From NCBI GenBank assembly GCA_002381945.1, contig DFXY01000017.1, positions 1 to 58,461 on the forward strand: a stretch of 58,461 bases of DNA, read 5' to 3'. The stretch comes from Bacteriovoracaceae bacterium UBA4096. GTDB taxonomy: Bacteria; Bdellovibrionota; Bacteriovoracia; Bacteriovoracales; Bacteriovoracaceae. The position numbers and the translations under genes are program-made. The notes beneath the pieces were generated by a model that saw nothing but the letters and a program-made list of their open reading frames with translations, did no database searches and had not been told where the DNA came from. Positions 50,192-57,774 of this stretch are shown one piece after another. Positions within the stretch are counted from its first letter, which is position 1. Each line of letters starts with the position of its first letter.

Positions 50192-50848
50192 CTAAGCATC
50201 AGGAATAAAGTTTAGATTCTCCTCTTGGAAGGCCGCCACCCCTAAAAGATGCAACTCTTCGAATGCGCTTCTTTCCCTCTCGGAGGAGTAAGGTGCATGG
50301 ATATAAACCGTAAGATCTTCAACGTCAACCAACTCAGGACGGGCCATATTTTCATATAATGTAAGAATTTCAGGCGAGTTAAGGAAGGCCTTGATGGCCT
50401 TGATTTTATCAACCAGTTTAAGTCGATAAAAAGGGCCATTTTCATAGGAGAAATGATACTCAACAGGAGCTTCATAACGAGGCCAAACCCGGATCCATTG
50501 AAAGACTTTTTTTAGTTCATTTTCTTCAACTTCTGTCATCCCTTCAAGTGCGTTTTCGGAGTTACGATCTCGCAAAAAAGCCTCGCATTCCCTAAGACTG
50601 AGATCGTCCAATTTAGTAATTGGTTTTCCAATCAAAAGACTGGCCATAGATTCTAATAATATTTTTTGATGGTCTTGAAGGTCCCCGGCAAATGACAATT
50701 TTTTGACATTCGCTCCATCCCACTCCAGGGCCACCCACAGGTTAATTTCTTCCCCAGGGAATCTTTTCATAAAAGAGTCTTGCTGGTTCTTTATGTGTAT
50801 AGGGTGTTCCAATAATTTTTGGGCCCGTTGTGATTTAATAGTTACCAT
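50192..50848 (-). CDS. Protein with an IscU/NifU-N-like region lacking the cluster cysteines
   Basis: The 218-residue protein has, at about 5-110, the look of an IscU-type scaffold: a central strand pair (INLWVALEWDGANVKKLSFAGD), then ILLESMASLLIGKPITKLDDL. Where IscU has its first ligand Cys (GCGSAIASS) this protein has AGDLQDHQKI, and only one Cys (LRECEAF) remains, so it cannot bind an Fe-S cluster in the usual way. The C-terminal 100 residues are unassigned. AGGAGG stands six bases before the ATG at 50848. It is divergent from the TPK operon with overlapping -10 elements between. Confidence 0.5.
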   Translation of the reverse strand: MVTIKSQRAQKLLEHPIHIKNQQDSFMKRFPGEEINLWVALEWDGANVKKLSFAGDLQDHQKILLESMASLLIGKPITKLDDLSLRECEAFLRDRNSENALEGMTEVEENELKKVFQWIRVWPRYEAPVEYHFSYENGPFYRLKLVDKIKAIKAFLNSPEILTLYENMARPELVDVEDLTVYIHAPYSSERERSAFEELHLLGVAAFQEENLNFIPDA

Positions 50849-50882
50849 GATGATCCTCCTACTCATGAAGTGGAATCAAGGC

Positions 50883-50890
50883 TAAGATAC
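50883..50890. promoter_or_regulatory. Overlapping divergent -10 boxes upstream of the TPK operon
   Basis: TAAGATAC contains plus-strand TAAGAT, six bases before the ATG at 50895, and minus-strand TATCTT for the IscU-like gene, which has a 30-base leader with AGGAGG. The plus-strand start is predicted exactly on the ATG. Confidence 0.4.
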
Positions 50891-50894
50891 TCTC

Positions 50895-51521
50895 ATGACC
50901 TTGCCAAGCACTCTTAAAGATAAAACAGAATGGACTTTTGTTGGACCCATGGGCCCGGAGGTGCCGTTTCACCTGGCCGAGTATCCTGTTATCGGGATAG
51001 ATGGTGGTGCTCACCATTTGGATAATCTCGACATCTGGGTAGGAGACTCTGACTCTTACCAAGGTGAACTTCAGACTGAGCACATCTTTCGACACCCCAT
51101 TGAAAAGGATTATTCCGATCTGGCACTGGCACTCTCTTTATTTAAGGAGCCCCGACATTATAAATTCCATTTCTGGGGATTTTTGGGTGGGAGAAAAGAC
51201 CACGAACTCTTTAATTTGGGGGAGGCCTTGTCATTTTTAGAGAATAACAGTGAATCGCAGGTCATCTTTTATGGAGAAGATGGAAAGATTTATTTCCATT
51301 TGGTTGGAACAGGTCACTGGAAATTTGAACATATAGGTCTTTTTTCATTGGGAACTCTTAAGAAAACCACAGTGAAATTAATAGGAGATTGCCATTACCC
51401 TATTAAGAATGCCACTCAGCTTAATCCACTTTCAAGTTTTGGACTCTCCAATCAAGGCAAAGGTAAAATAATCCTGGAAAATGAAGGTCCAGTCTTCATT
51501 TATTACCCGGAGGGTAAATGA
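50895..51521 (+). CDS. Thiamine pyrophosphokinase-like protein
   Basis: The 208-residue protein has the TPK active-site series: VIGIDGGAHHL, IWVGDSDS (metal-binding Asp residues), PIEKDYSDLALAL (equivalent of P-x-x-KDxTDxxxA), and GFLGGRKDHELFNLGEAL. TPK transfers pyrophosphate from ATP to thiamine. The C-terminal beta domain that binds thiamine is present but divergent, so a related substrate is possible. No ribosome site; TAAGAT lies six bases upstream of the ATG. The stop overlaps the start of the acyltransferase gene (ATGA), and this gene heads an operon with ResB and CcsA. Confidence 0.78.
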   Translation: MTLPSTLKDKTEWTFVGPMGPEVPFHLAEYPVIGIDGGAHHLDNLDIWVGDSDSYQGELQTEHIFRHPIEKDYSDLALALSLFKEPRHYKFHFWGFLGGRKDHELFNLGEALSFLENNSESQVIFYGEDGKIYFHLVGTGHWKFEHIGLFSLGTLKKTTVKLIGDCHYPIKNATQLNPLSSFGLSNQGKGKIILENEGPVFIYYPEGK

Positions 51522-52189
51522 GATCTAATTTTCTGGACGCCCTTCGCGGAATGGCCGTGGTATGGATGATTATTTTCCATGCCTCGTATGATTTAAAGAT
51601 GTTTCATTATATAGATTGGAATTTCTCTTCCGGCTTTTGGTACGCTTTCCCAAGGGTCATTGCCTTCACTTTCTTATTTTGCGTAGGTGTCTCTCTTAAT
51701 TATGCCCACGCAAGCGGTATCAATGTGAAGGCCCTGATGAAAAGAAGCATTAAACTTGCCGCCGCTGCATTAACTGTAAGTATCGGAACCTATCTGGTTT
51801 TTCCATCTCAATGGGTTTATTTTGGAACGCTTCATTGCATACTAGTCGGCTCCCTGTTGGGTGCCCCGCTCGTCAAAAGAAGACTTCTGGCAAGCATTTT
51901 CCTGATTTTAATCCTGATAGGTCAGTATATCCTCAATTACGATATTAAATGGGTCTCATCAATTCTCCAGAGGCCTTCTTTGGACTTTATTCCGATCTAT
52001 CCTTGGTTCTGGGCGATTTTGTTAGGCATTCTTCTTGGACCCTATTTGTCAAGAAATTCCCTGATACAGAATATGAAATCGAACCAAGTTTTGAATTTTA
52101 TGGGACGCCATTCCCTAAAGATTTATCTTCTTCATCAACCTTTAATATTTGGCTGTCTATGGTTGTTTTCTTTCCTCGTCTCTTCGTGA
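51518..52189 (+). CDS. Membrane acyltransferase-like protein (DUF1624 / HGSNAT catalytic-domain type)
   Basis: The 223-residue protein has six to seven membrane helices and opens with the DUF1624 signature LDALRGMAVVWMIIFHASYDL. That His is the expected acetyl-acceptor in the HGSNAT-like family, which moves acetyl groups across the membrane onto sugars. A second family-like element is FGTLHCILVGSLLG, and the protein ends with LKIYLLHQPLIFG. The acceptor is unknown, perhaps a cell envelope sugar. It overlaps the TPK gene and precedes resB by 34 bases. Confidence 0.8.
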   Translation: MRSNFLDALRGMAVVWMIIFHASYDLKMFHYIDWNFSSGFWYAFPRVIAFTFLFCVGVSLNYAHASGINVKALMKRSIKLAAAALTVSIGTYLVFPSQWVYFGTLHCILVGSLLGAPLVKRRLLASIFLILILIGQYILNYDIKWVSSILQRPSLDFIPIYPWFWAILLGILLGPYLSRNSLIQNMKSNQVLNFMGRHSLKIYLLHQPLIFGCLWLFSFLVSS

Positions 52190-52223
52190 CAAACACTATT
52201 CATCATGAGAAATTAACGGCCTC

Positions 52224-53840
52224 ATGAACACTCTTATAAGTAGCTACCGAAAAGTCGAACTCTTCTTCGGAAATTTGAAGTTCGCCGTTATTATCATTCT
52301 GCTTTTTGCCGTATCTCTTGGTTATGGAACCTTTATGGAATCCTACCACGGGACTGAATACGCCAATAGGTTGATCTATAAATCATTCTGGTTTATGGGT
52401 ATCCAATTCGGAATGTTTCTTTCTATTCTTTTTGCCACCCTGATCAGACTTCCTCCTAAGAAACATCTCTATGGGTTTTATGTCATTCATTCAGGACTGA
52501 TCATTCTTTTCATTGGTTCATTTATAACCTATCAATCTGGCGTGGACGGCACCATTACACTTACGCCAAACCTTCCGGCGCGAAACATTCAGGTAAATGA
52601 GGATGAACTTAGAATTCAATTTCCATCAAAAGGAAAAGAAGTCACGGTGGATTTGCCATTTACTGCCTTTAAGAAAGACTTGAATTATGAATATGAAGGA
52701 ATCACCTTAAAAACATTCCTGCCTTTTTCCGAAAACAAGCAGGATTGGATTCCCATTAAGATAGAGGATGGTACTCAGTCATCCTCACGCTACCGCATAT
52801 TCACTCCTAACTTTGGAGAATTCGTCACTCTGAGCCTTCATCCACAATCAGACTTCAGCAATACCCAACAAATGGGCCCACTTAATGTCCATTATATGCC
52901 GGCGTCATTGGCAGAGTGTTTCGCCCAGAATACTCCTGATGGACTTATTGTCTGGAATGCGGAGACTTCCGGGTGCCTCGCTCCACTGAAGAAAGACCTA
53001 AAGAAGAAGAAGGGCATTTCTGGTCAGGAGATGATAGAAGTTGAATTTTCAGGTCAAAAAGTTCAATTTCTCCCTGGTATGTCCCCCCTTCCTCTGGATG
53101 ATAAAATGAACCTATCTGAAAACTCCCCTTTCAGGATTTTCAGCAAAAAACTTTTCGAGAAAAGCCCCCATCTCTTTTTATTTGGGAAACACGCTGCATT
53201 TTTTGATAAAGAAAAGAACGAGTGGGGATCACAAAAATTTGAAATTGGAGAAGAAGTCTCTCTTCCTTGGATGGGTTTTAAGATAAGGTTACTGGAACAC
53301 AGGACTGATGCTTACCCTACAATGCTTCCTCGTTACGTGAAACCGGTTCAGGAAAATGGACAAGTCATTAGTGGTGATATCAAGGCAGTAGAAGTTTCTA
53401 TTGGAGATCAGACCTTTTGGGTTAAATCTGGAGAACCGATCGCTTTTAATCAAAATGGTGAACGCATAACTTTTGAACTTGGTAAAAAGGCCTTACTTTT
53501 GCCTTATGAGCTGGTGCTGGACCAGTTCAAAATGGATACAGATCCGGGGACGAATAATCCTGCCAGTTATGAGAGCTTTGTTACTTTATTTAAAGGCAAT
53601 GATGGCTCTACCAAACATCATGTTTTTATGAATAATCCATTAAAACATCAAAACTTCACCTTTTACCAGGCCTCATATTTTCAAACCAATGAGGGCCCCT
53701 TTGGAAGTGTTCTTTCTGTGAATTTTGATCCAGGGAGATTCTGGAAATACCTGGGATCAATTTTTCTAGTCCTAGGCTCTATCTGGCACTTTGTCCTTCG
53801 TAAAAAAACGGTTGTAAAACCAGGAGAAACACGTGTTTAA
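52224..53840 (+). CDS. resB: Cytochrome c biogenesis protein ResB
   Basis: The 538-residue membrane protein has three N-terminal helices (about 17-37, 50-70, 83-103), a large periplasmic domain (about 110-500) and a C-terminal helix (about 512-530) in the ResB/Ccs1 layout, with motifs VIIILLFAVSLGYGTFMES and FYVIHSGLIILFIGSF containing the heme-ligand His. ResB works with CcsA/ResC in System II to deliver heme to apocytochrome c. It overlaps the ccsA start by eight bases. No ribosome binding site is clear at this start. Confidence 0.9.
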   Translation: MNTLISSYRKVELFFGNLKFAVIIILLFAVSLGYGTFMESYHGTEYANRLIYKSFWFMGIQFGMFLSILFATLIRLPPKKHLYGFYVIHSGLIILFIGSFITYQSGVDGTITLTPNLPARNIQVNEDELRIQFPSKGKEVTVDLPFTAFKKDLNYEYEGITLKTFLPFSENKQDWIPIKIEDGTQSSSRYRIFTPNFGEFVTLSLHPQSDFSNTQQMGPLNVHYMPASLAECFAQNTPDGLIVWNAETSGCLAPLKKDLKKKKGISGQEMIEVEFSGQKVQFLPGMSPLPLDDKMNLSENSPFRIFSKKLFEKSPHLFLFGKHAAFFDKEKNEWGSQKFEIGEEVSLPWMGFKIRLLEHRTDAYPTMLPRYVKPVQENGQVISGDIKAVEVSIGDQTFWVKSGEPIAFNQNGERITFELGKKALLLPYELVLDQFKMDTDPGTNNPASYESFVTLFKGNDGSTKHHVFMNNPLKHQNFTFYQASYFQTNEGPFGSVLSVNFDPGRFWKYLGSIFLVLGSIWHFVLRKKTVVKPGETRV

Positions 53841-55353
53841 AATCCTTTTTGTTTTTCTCATCTCTATGACATCGGCCTTTGGGCAGATGGATTTTTGTAA
53901 TAAGGACCTTGAAACCTTTCCGGTCCAGGCGGGTGGAAGAGAAAAGCCGCTTTATGTTTTTGCCAATGAAACTATCAGGTTCATGACAGGATCTGAGAAA
54001 GTTGGTGAATACTCCGCGACAGAAGCATTCTGTAAACTTTCCTTGAAGGCCTTCGGAATGCCGGTTGAGTTACCGATTATGGTCAAAGTCGATCATGTCG
54101 ACGTGAGAAAAGTTTTGGGCATGCAGGAGGATCAAACTTCAATTCCGGTCAAGGAACTTGAATCCAAGGCCGATCTGATCACTAGTGAACTCTCCCAATT
54201 AAAAGAGAACAACAGCTTTAAAAAAGAGCTGACAAGAGTTGAGTCACGCTTAAATACTTATCGCGCAATTATTAATGCCCGCGCCTGGTCAGTCCCGGTT
54301 AAGACTGAGAATAAAATTGAATTCATCACCATAGGCGAGTTTCTAACTGAAAGCCGAGTTGCTTCCGCTAAAGACAAAGGCTCCAACCCGGTTAGTTTCC
54401 TATTTGCTGAGTCCAAAGCAGATTATCTCGCTTTAAAAGGTGACCAATATCTTCTGGAACTAAAATATTACAAGTGGAACCTCTTTAACTGGGCCCTGAT
54501 ATCAACACTTCTTTCAATCATTTTGTTTGTGGCCATGAAAAACAAGATTCCAGGCACTGTTTTTATTCTACTTACAATTGGGCTTCAAATCACGGCCATC
54601 ACTCTCAGAGTGATGATCTCCGGAAGAGCTCCAATTACTAATATGTATGAAACGGTCATGTTCTCAGGATTTGGCGGTTTGGTTATCAGCTGTGTTATTT
54701 ATTTCATGAGAAAAGAAATCATGTTCATCCTTGCGGGCCTTGCTTGCAATTTATTAGGTTTAATGATGATGAAGTTTGCCAATGGGATGCTGGATGAAGG
54801 GATTTCCCCGCTGGTTCCCGTTCTGCGTGACAACTTCTGGCTATCAACTCACGTATCAACCATCATTCTCTCTTATGCCGCTCTGGCCTTGTCGTGGCTT
54901 CTGGCCAATGCCCTTCTGATCAAGGGACGCTTCTCTACAGTGAGCTCTGCTGAGTACCGTTATCAAGTCGACCTGATTTATACTTGTATTAAGGTAGGCG
55001 TGGTCCTTCTTGCCGCCGGAGTTATTCTAGGTGGAGTTTGGGCCGACTATTCATGGGGTCGCTTCTGGGGCTGGGATCCTAAAGAAACCTGGTCACTCAT
55101 TGTACTACTTATTTATATGGCGATCCTTCACGGTAAATATACCTCATGGATCCCACCAAAACGTTTCGTTCTCATGGTAGCTGGTGCCTTTATGAGTGTA
55201 ATGATGGCATGGTTTGGGGTGAATTACATTCTGGCCAGCGGGCTTCATTCTTATGGTTTTTCTGAAGGTGGCGCTATTTTCCTGGGAACTTTCTTTTTGA
55301 TTCAAACGCTAATTCTGATCATTGCTTCAATTAAAACAAGTAAGGAAGCTTAA
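53833..55353 (+). CDS. ccsA: Cytochrome c biogenesis protein CcsA (ResC)
   Basis: The 506-residue protein has a cleavable-looking signal (about 1-17), a periplasmic N-terminal domain of about 200 residues that is extra to the family core, and then eight or so helices with the tryptophan-rich heme motif WADYSWGRFWGWDPKETWS and conserved His (STHVSTIILSY, LHGKYTS). It exports and presents heme for attachment to CXXCH cytochromes together with ResB. The extra N-terminal domain has two Cys (DFCNKDL, EAFCKLS). Its stop codon lies in the centre of a 30-bp perfect palindrome that probably terminates the transcript. Confidence 0.92.
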   Translation: MFKILFVFLISMTSAFGQMDFCNKDLETFPVQAGGREKPLYVFANETIRFMTGSEKVGEYSATEAFCKLSLKAFGMPVELPIMVKVDHVDVRKVLGMQEDQTSIPVKELESKADLITSELSQLKENNSFKKELTRVESRLNTYRAIINARAWSVPVKTENKIEFITIGEFLTESRVASAKDKGSNPVSFLFAESKADYLALKGDQYLLELKYYKWNLFNWALISTLLSIILFVAMKNKIPGTVFILLTIGLQITAITLRVMISGRAPITNMYETVMFSGFGGLVISCVIYFMRKEIMFILAGLACNLLGLMMMKFANGMLDEGISPLVPVLRDNFWLSTHVSTIILSYAALALSWLLANALLIKGRFSTVSSAEYRYQVDLIYTCIKVGVVLLAAGVILGGVWADYSWGRFWGWDPKETWSLIVLLIYMAILHGKYTSWIPPKRFVLMVAGAFMSVMMAWFGVNYILASGLHSYGFSEGGAIFLGTFFLIQTLILIIASIKTSKEA

Positions 55354-55366
55354 GCTTCCTTACTTG
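55337..55366. terminator. 30-bp perfect palindrome over the ccsA stop codon
   Basis: The arm CAAGTAAGGAAGCTT is followed directly by its exact reverse complement, with the ccsA TAA at the centre. It lies nine bases from the stop of the convergent gene at 55375. A hairpin of about 13 bp with a four-base loop is expected, followed by T-rich sequence on both strands, so it probably stops both transcripts. Confidence 0.65.
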
Positions 55367-55374
55367 ATTATATT

Positions 55375-56607
55375 TTATTGAACGATATAGAAGTTCGCTC
55401 TTTGAGAGTAAATCCGGTTGATCATGGCCTGGTCGCCGGTTGATTCAAAGTAACCAATCAAAGCACCTTCCATTCGTACCTGCTGAACATACATAGAATC
55501 CATAAAACTAATCACATTAGTCTTGATCCATCCAGGAATCTGAATAAACCCAAGAGCAACTCCCGCAATATTAAGTAAAGCGCGATTTCTTTTCACTTTC
55601 TTAGGATTTGAATAGTCATAGGCCATTGAAGGCTTAGAGCTGAAAGTATGATTCATGTGGTGAAGATGGTAGATCTTACGAGATCCCTGATGAGTGACAT
55701 TAGCGAAGGCAAAATTAAGCTTTTCAATATTCTCAAAGCGAACGTTGGTCATCGGCCCTTCCCAGCTTCTAATGCGAGAATTCCCGCTACGAACCTGCAT
55801 ATAGAACTTGTTCATACCATAGTTCAACCAGTCGGCCACAGCACGATTCGATTCAAAAATATTTGTCGCACCAATCCGATACTCAAAGATAGAAGAAACT
55901 GTACGGTCCACATCTTCTTTAGTCATCCCAAGTTTTGTCTCTGGAATGGTTTCAAAGTAATGCAGAAGCATATTGTGGTGAAAATGACGTTGTTCCAGCA
56001 TCATTTCATGCACACGCACGATAACGAAACTTGCAATATTTAACACTGGAAGGTTGGAGAAACGTTTTTTTGCCTGCTCAAGACCCCATTTAACGACCTG
56101 ATAGGTCACTTCTCTTCTATAAAAGAAACGTGGATCTTCCAGGTTCGCAAGAATCGTTGGATCGATAAAAAGAAAAGCTTCATTTAAACGTCTTTCAAAT
56201 TCTTTCCAAAAAGATTTGGCCTCAAGTTGGCGAAAGGAATCCTCTACATTGATGTTGGAAATATTAAGGATGGATTCCTTGATTCTTCTGGCCTCGTCAG
56301 AACCATTGTCTTTAGTATATGGATCAAGACCCATTTCATACAGCATGTTGTCGACTTCGGCCTCTTTCTGCCCGTCAGTCAAACCATAGAGTTCTGCCTG
56401 TTCACCTTTGAGGTCATTCTTTATTTGCTCAATGAACGGCATGATTGAAAATTTAGTCGTGGCCTTTTTGAGCCTGATGACGGTTACTTTTCCTTGATCA
56501 TTTTTGACCAGAGTAAAGCGCTTATTAAAACCTTGAACCGCCAGATCCTGGGCAAAGGCCGAGAAACTCAGCAGAAGCCCCAATGACAAGATAATGAGTC
56601 GGGACAT
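55375..56607 (-). CDS. Exported protein, 410 residues, unknown function
   Basis: A signal peptide (about 1-19, SAFA|Q) precedes a helical protein with no Cys in the mature part. A His-rich segment (EQRHFHHNMLLHYFE, about 208-222, and later KIYHLHHMNHTF) could bind metal, though no protease or oxidase motif is complete. The N-terminal 120 residues are acidic, and two hydrophobic patches (VLNIASFVIVRV, ALLNIAGVALGFIQI) may be amphipathic. GGAGGATTAC precedes the ATG. I recognise no family. It is a single gene, convergent with ccsA. Confidence 0.65.
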   Translation of the reverse strand: MSRLIILSLGLLLSFSAFAQDLAVQGFNKRFTLVKNDQGKVTVIRLKKATTKFSIMPFIEQIKNDLKGEQAELYGLTDGQKEAEVDNMLYEMGLDPYTKDNGSDEARRIKESILNISNINVEDSFRQLEAKSFWKEFERRLNEAFLFIDPTILANLEDPRFFYRREVTYQVVKWGLEQAKKRFSNLPVLNIASFVIVRVHEMMLEQRHFHHNMLLHYFETIPETKLGMTKEDVDRTVSSIFEYRIGATNIFESNRAVADWLNYGMNKFYMQVRSGNSRIRSWEGPMTNVRFENIEKLNFAFANVTHQGSRKIYHLHHMNHTFSSKPSMAYDYSNPKKVKRNRALLNIAGVALGFIQIPGWIKTNVISFMDSMYVQQVRMEGALIGYFESTGDQAMINRIYSQRANFYIVQ

Positions 56608-56763
56608 GTAATCCTCCTTAATTTATTTAAAAACCTTCCAAATTGGTTTTTCTTTTAATGTTTAATGCTAACTGTGACTTGCATGACTAGACAATTGCAG
56701 GCGCTCCAGAAAGCGGCCCTTTCTTCTCATATTTTCTTGCATTGAGATTGATTTACTCGGTCT

Positions 56764-57729
56764 TTAAGGAGTATCGATACTAACCTTACGGTGTCGTAAC
56801 ATCCGCTGGTGCCAGGATCTGAAACTCTTAATCTCTTTGAGAGTTCGAGGTTGGACCATTCTTAATTCATCAAAAATGGTGCTGGATAAGACCCCGCGGT
56901 TGAAGGCCGATTCATTGATATAATTTCCACCGGTATGTCCCCAGTTGAGTCCAATCACTTCACTGCGATCGTTAAAGATAGGTGCACCGGATGAGCCACC
57001 TAAGGTGGGAGCATAATGATAAAACTCCCCTGATTCCAATTTAATCCCTTTACCACTTGAGGCCTGAATGCCCAGGCCGGCGGCGTTTCCAATATGCAGG
57101 AGACGAGCATCTTTGTCTGTCTTAACTCTCCGGGTAAGTCTTAAGGGTTTAATCTCTGCACCTAGTGGCAGCTCATTTTTCATGGGTCTCATCTCAACCA
57201 CACAGTAGTCAAAACGAGGACTGCAGTAGCGCACTTTCTGACAGTCAACTCGCTCTTCTTTATGATTGAGCTTGATACTGAATTTCCCACAAGGAAATGC
57301 CTTGCTATCCTTAGTAAATGCCATCACATGTCGGTTAGTTAAAACAATGTTCTGCCCAACCAAAAAGGCCGTTCCTACACTGGTACCCGTGCGTGTAGTG
57401 GCCTCAAAGACCGAAAGACCCAAGGCCTGCTCTTCTTCGAAATCTTCTGCGTCTATTTCAGTTGAGTAGCCTTCCCGAAAAACCTTCGCCCCCAGGGTTT
57501 CACCGTTGATGATTTCAACCACTGGTCCGCTTACTTTAACCAAACTCTCTTCATCACCAATTTCAAAGTCTTTAAATATGTAGTGAAGGCCGGCCAAGCT
57601 TCGGGAAGGAATAATTGTCCAGGAGCTTGCTAGCCCCCGATAAGCATCACCTGTTTCTTCGATCGTTTCAGGAAAAGACAGGACAAAAAAGAGAAGAAAG
57701 AATAACTGCTTTCCGTTCATGAATTTCAT
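56764..57729 (-). CDS. Secreted trypsin-like serine protease
   Basis: The 321-residue protein has a signal peptide (about 1-20), a pro-region-like stretch of about 85 residues and a chymotrypsin-fold domain. The triad is clear: His134 in IVLTNRHVMAF, Asp174 in RFDYCVVEM and Ser247 in LGGSSGAPIF. GTAFLV before the His and NWGHTGGN after the Ser fit the S1/V8-like families. Three Cys (FPCGKF, VDCQK, RYCSP) cluster near the Asp. Such exported proteases are typical tools of predatory bacteria, but the substrate is unknown. No Shine-Dalgarno sequence stands before the ATG; an internal ATG at residue 4 is possible. Confidence 0.88.
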   Translation of the reverse strand: MKFMNGKQLFFLLFFVLSFPETIEETGDAYRGLASSWTIIPSRSLAGLHYIFKDFEIGDEESLVKVSGPVVEIINGETLGAKVFREGYSTEIDAEDFEEEQALGLSVFEATTRTGTSVGTAFLVGQNIVLTNRHVMAFTKDSKAFPCGKFSIKLNHKEERVDCQKVRYCSPRFDYCVVEMRPMKNELPLGAEIKPLRLTRRVKTDKDARLLHIGNAAGLGIQASSGKGIKLESGEFYHYAPTLGGSSGAPIFNDRSEVIGLNWGHTGGNYINESAFNRGVLSSTIFDELRMVQPRTLKEIKSFRSWHQRMLRHRKVSIDTP

Positions 57730-57774
57730 GTCGGTAAAAAAAGAGGAAATCTTTATCTAAGTAAATTACTCGGT

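Noticed and set aside
56629..56651. AAAAACC / GGTTTTT repeat as a terminator
   Set aside because: The stem is AT-rich with a nine-base loop and lies upstream of a gene rather than after one.
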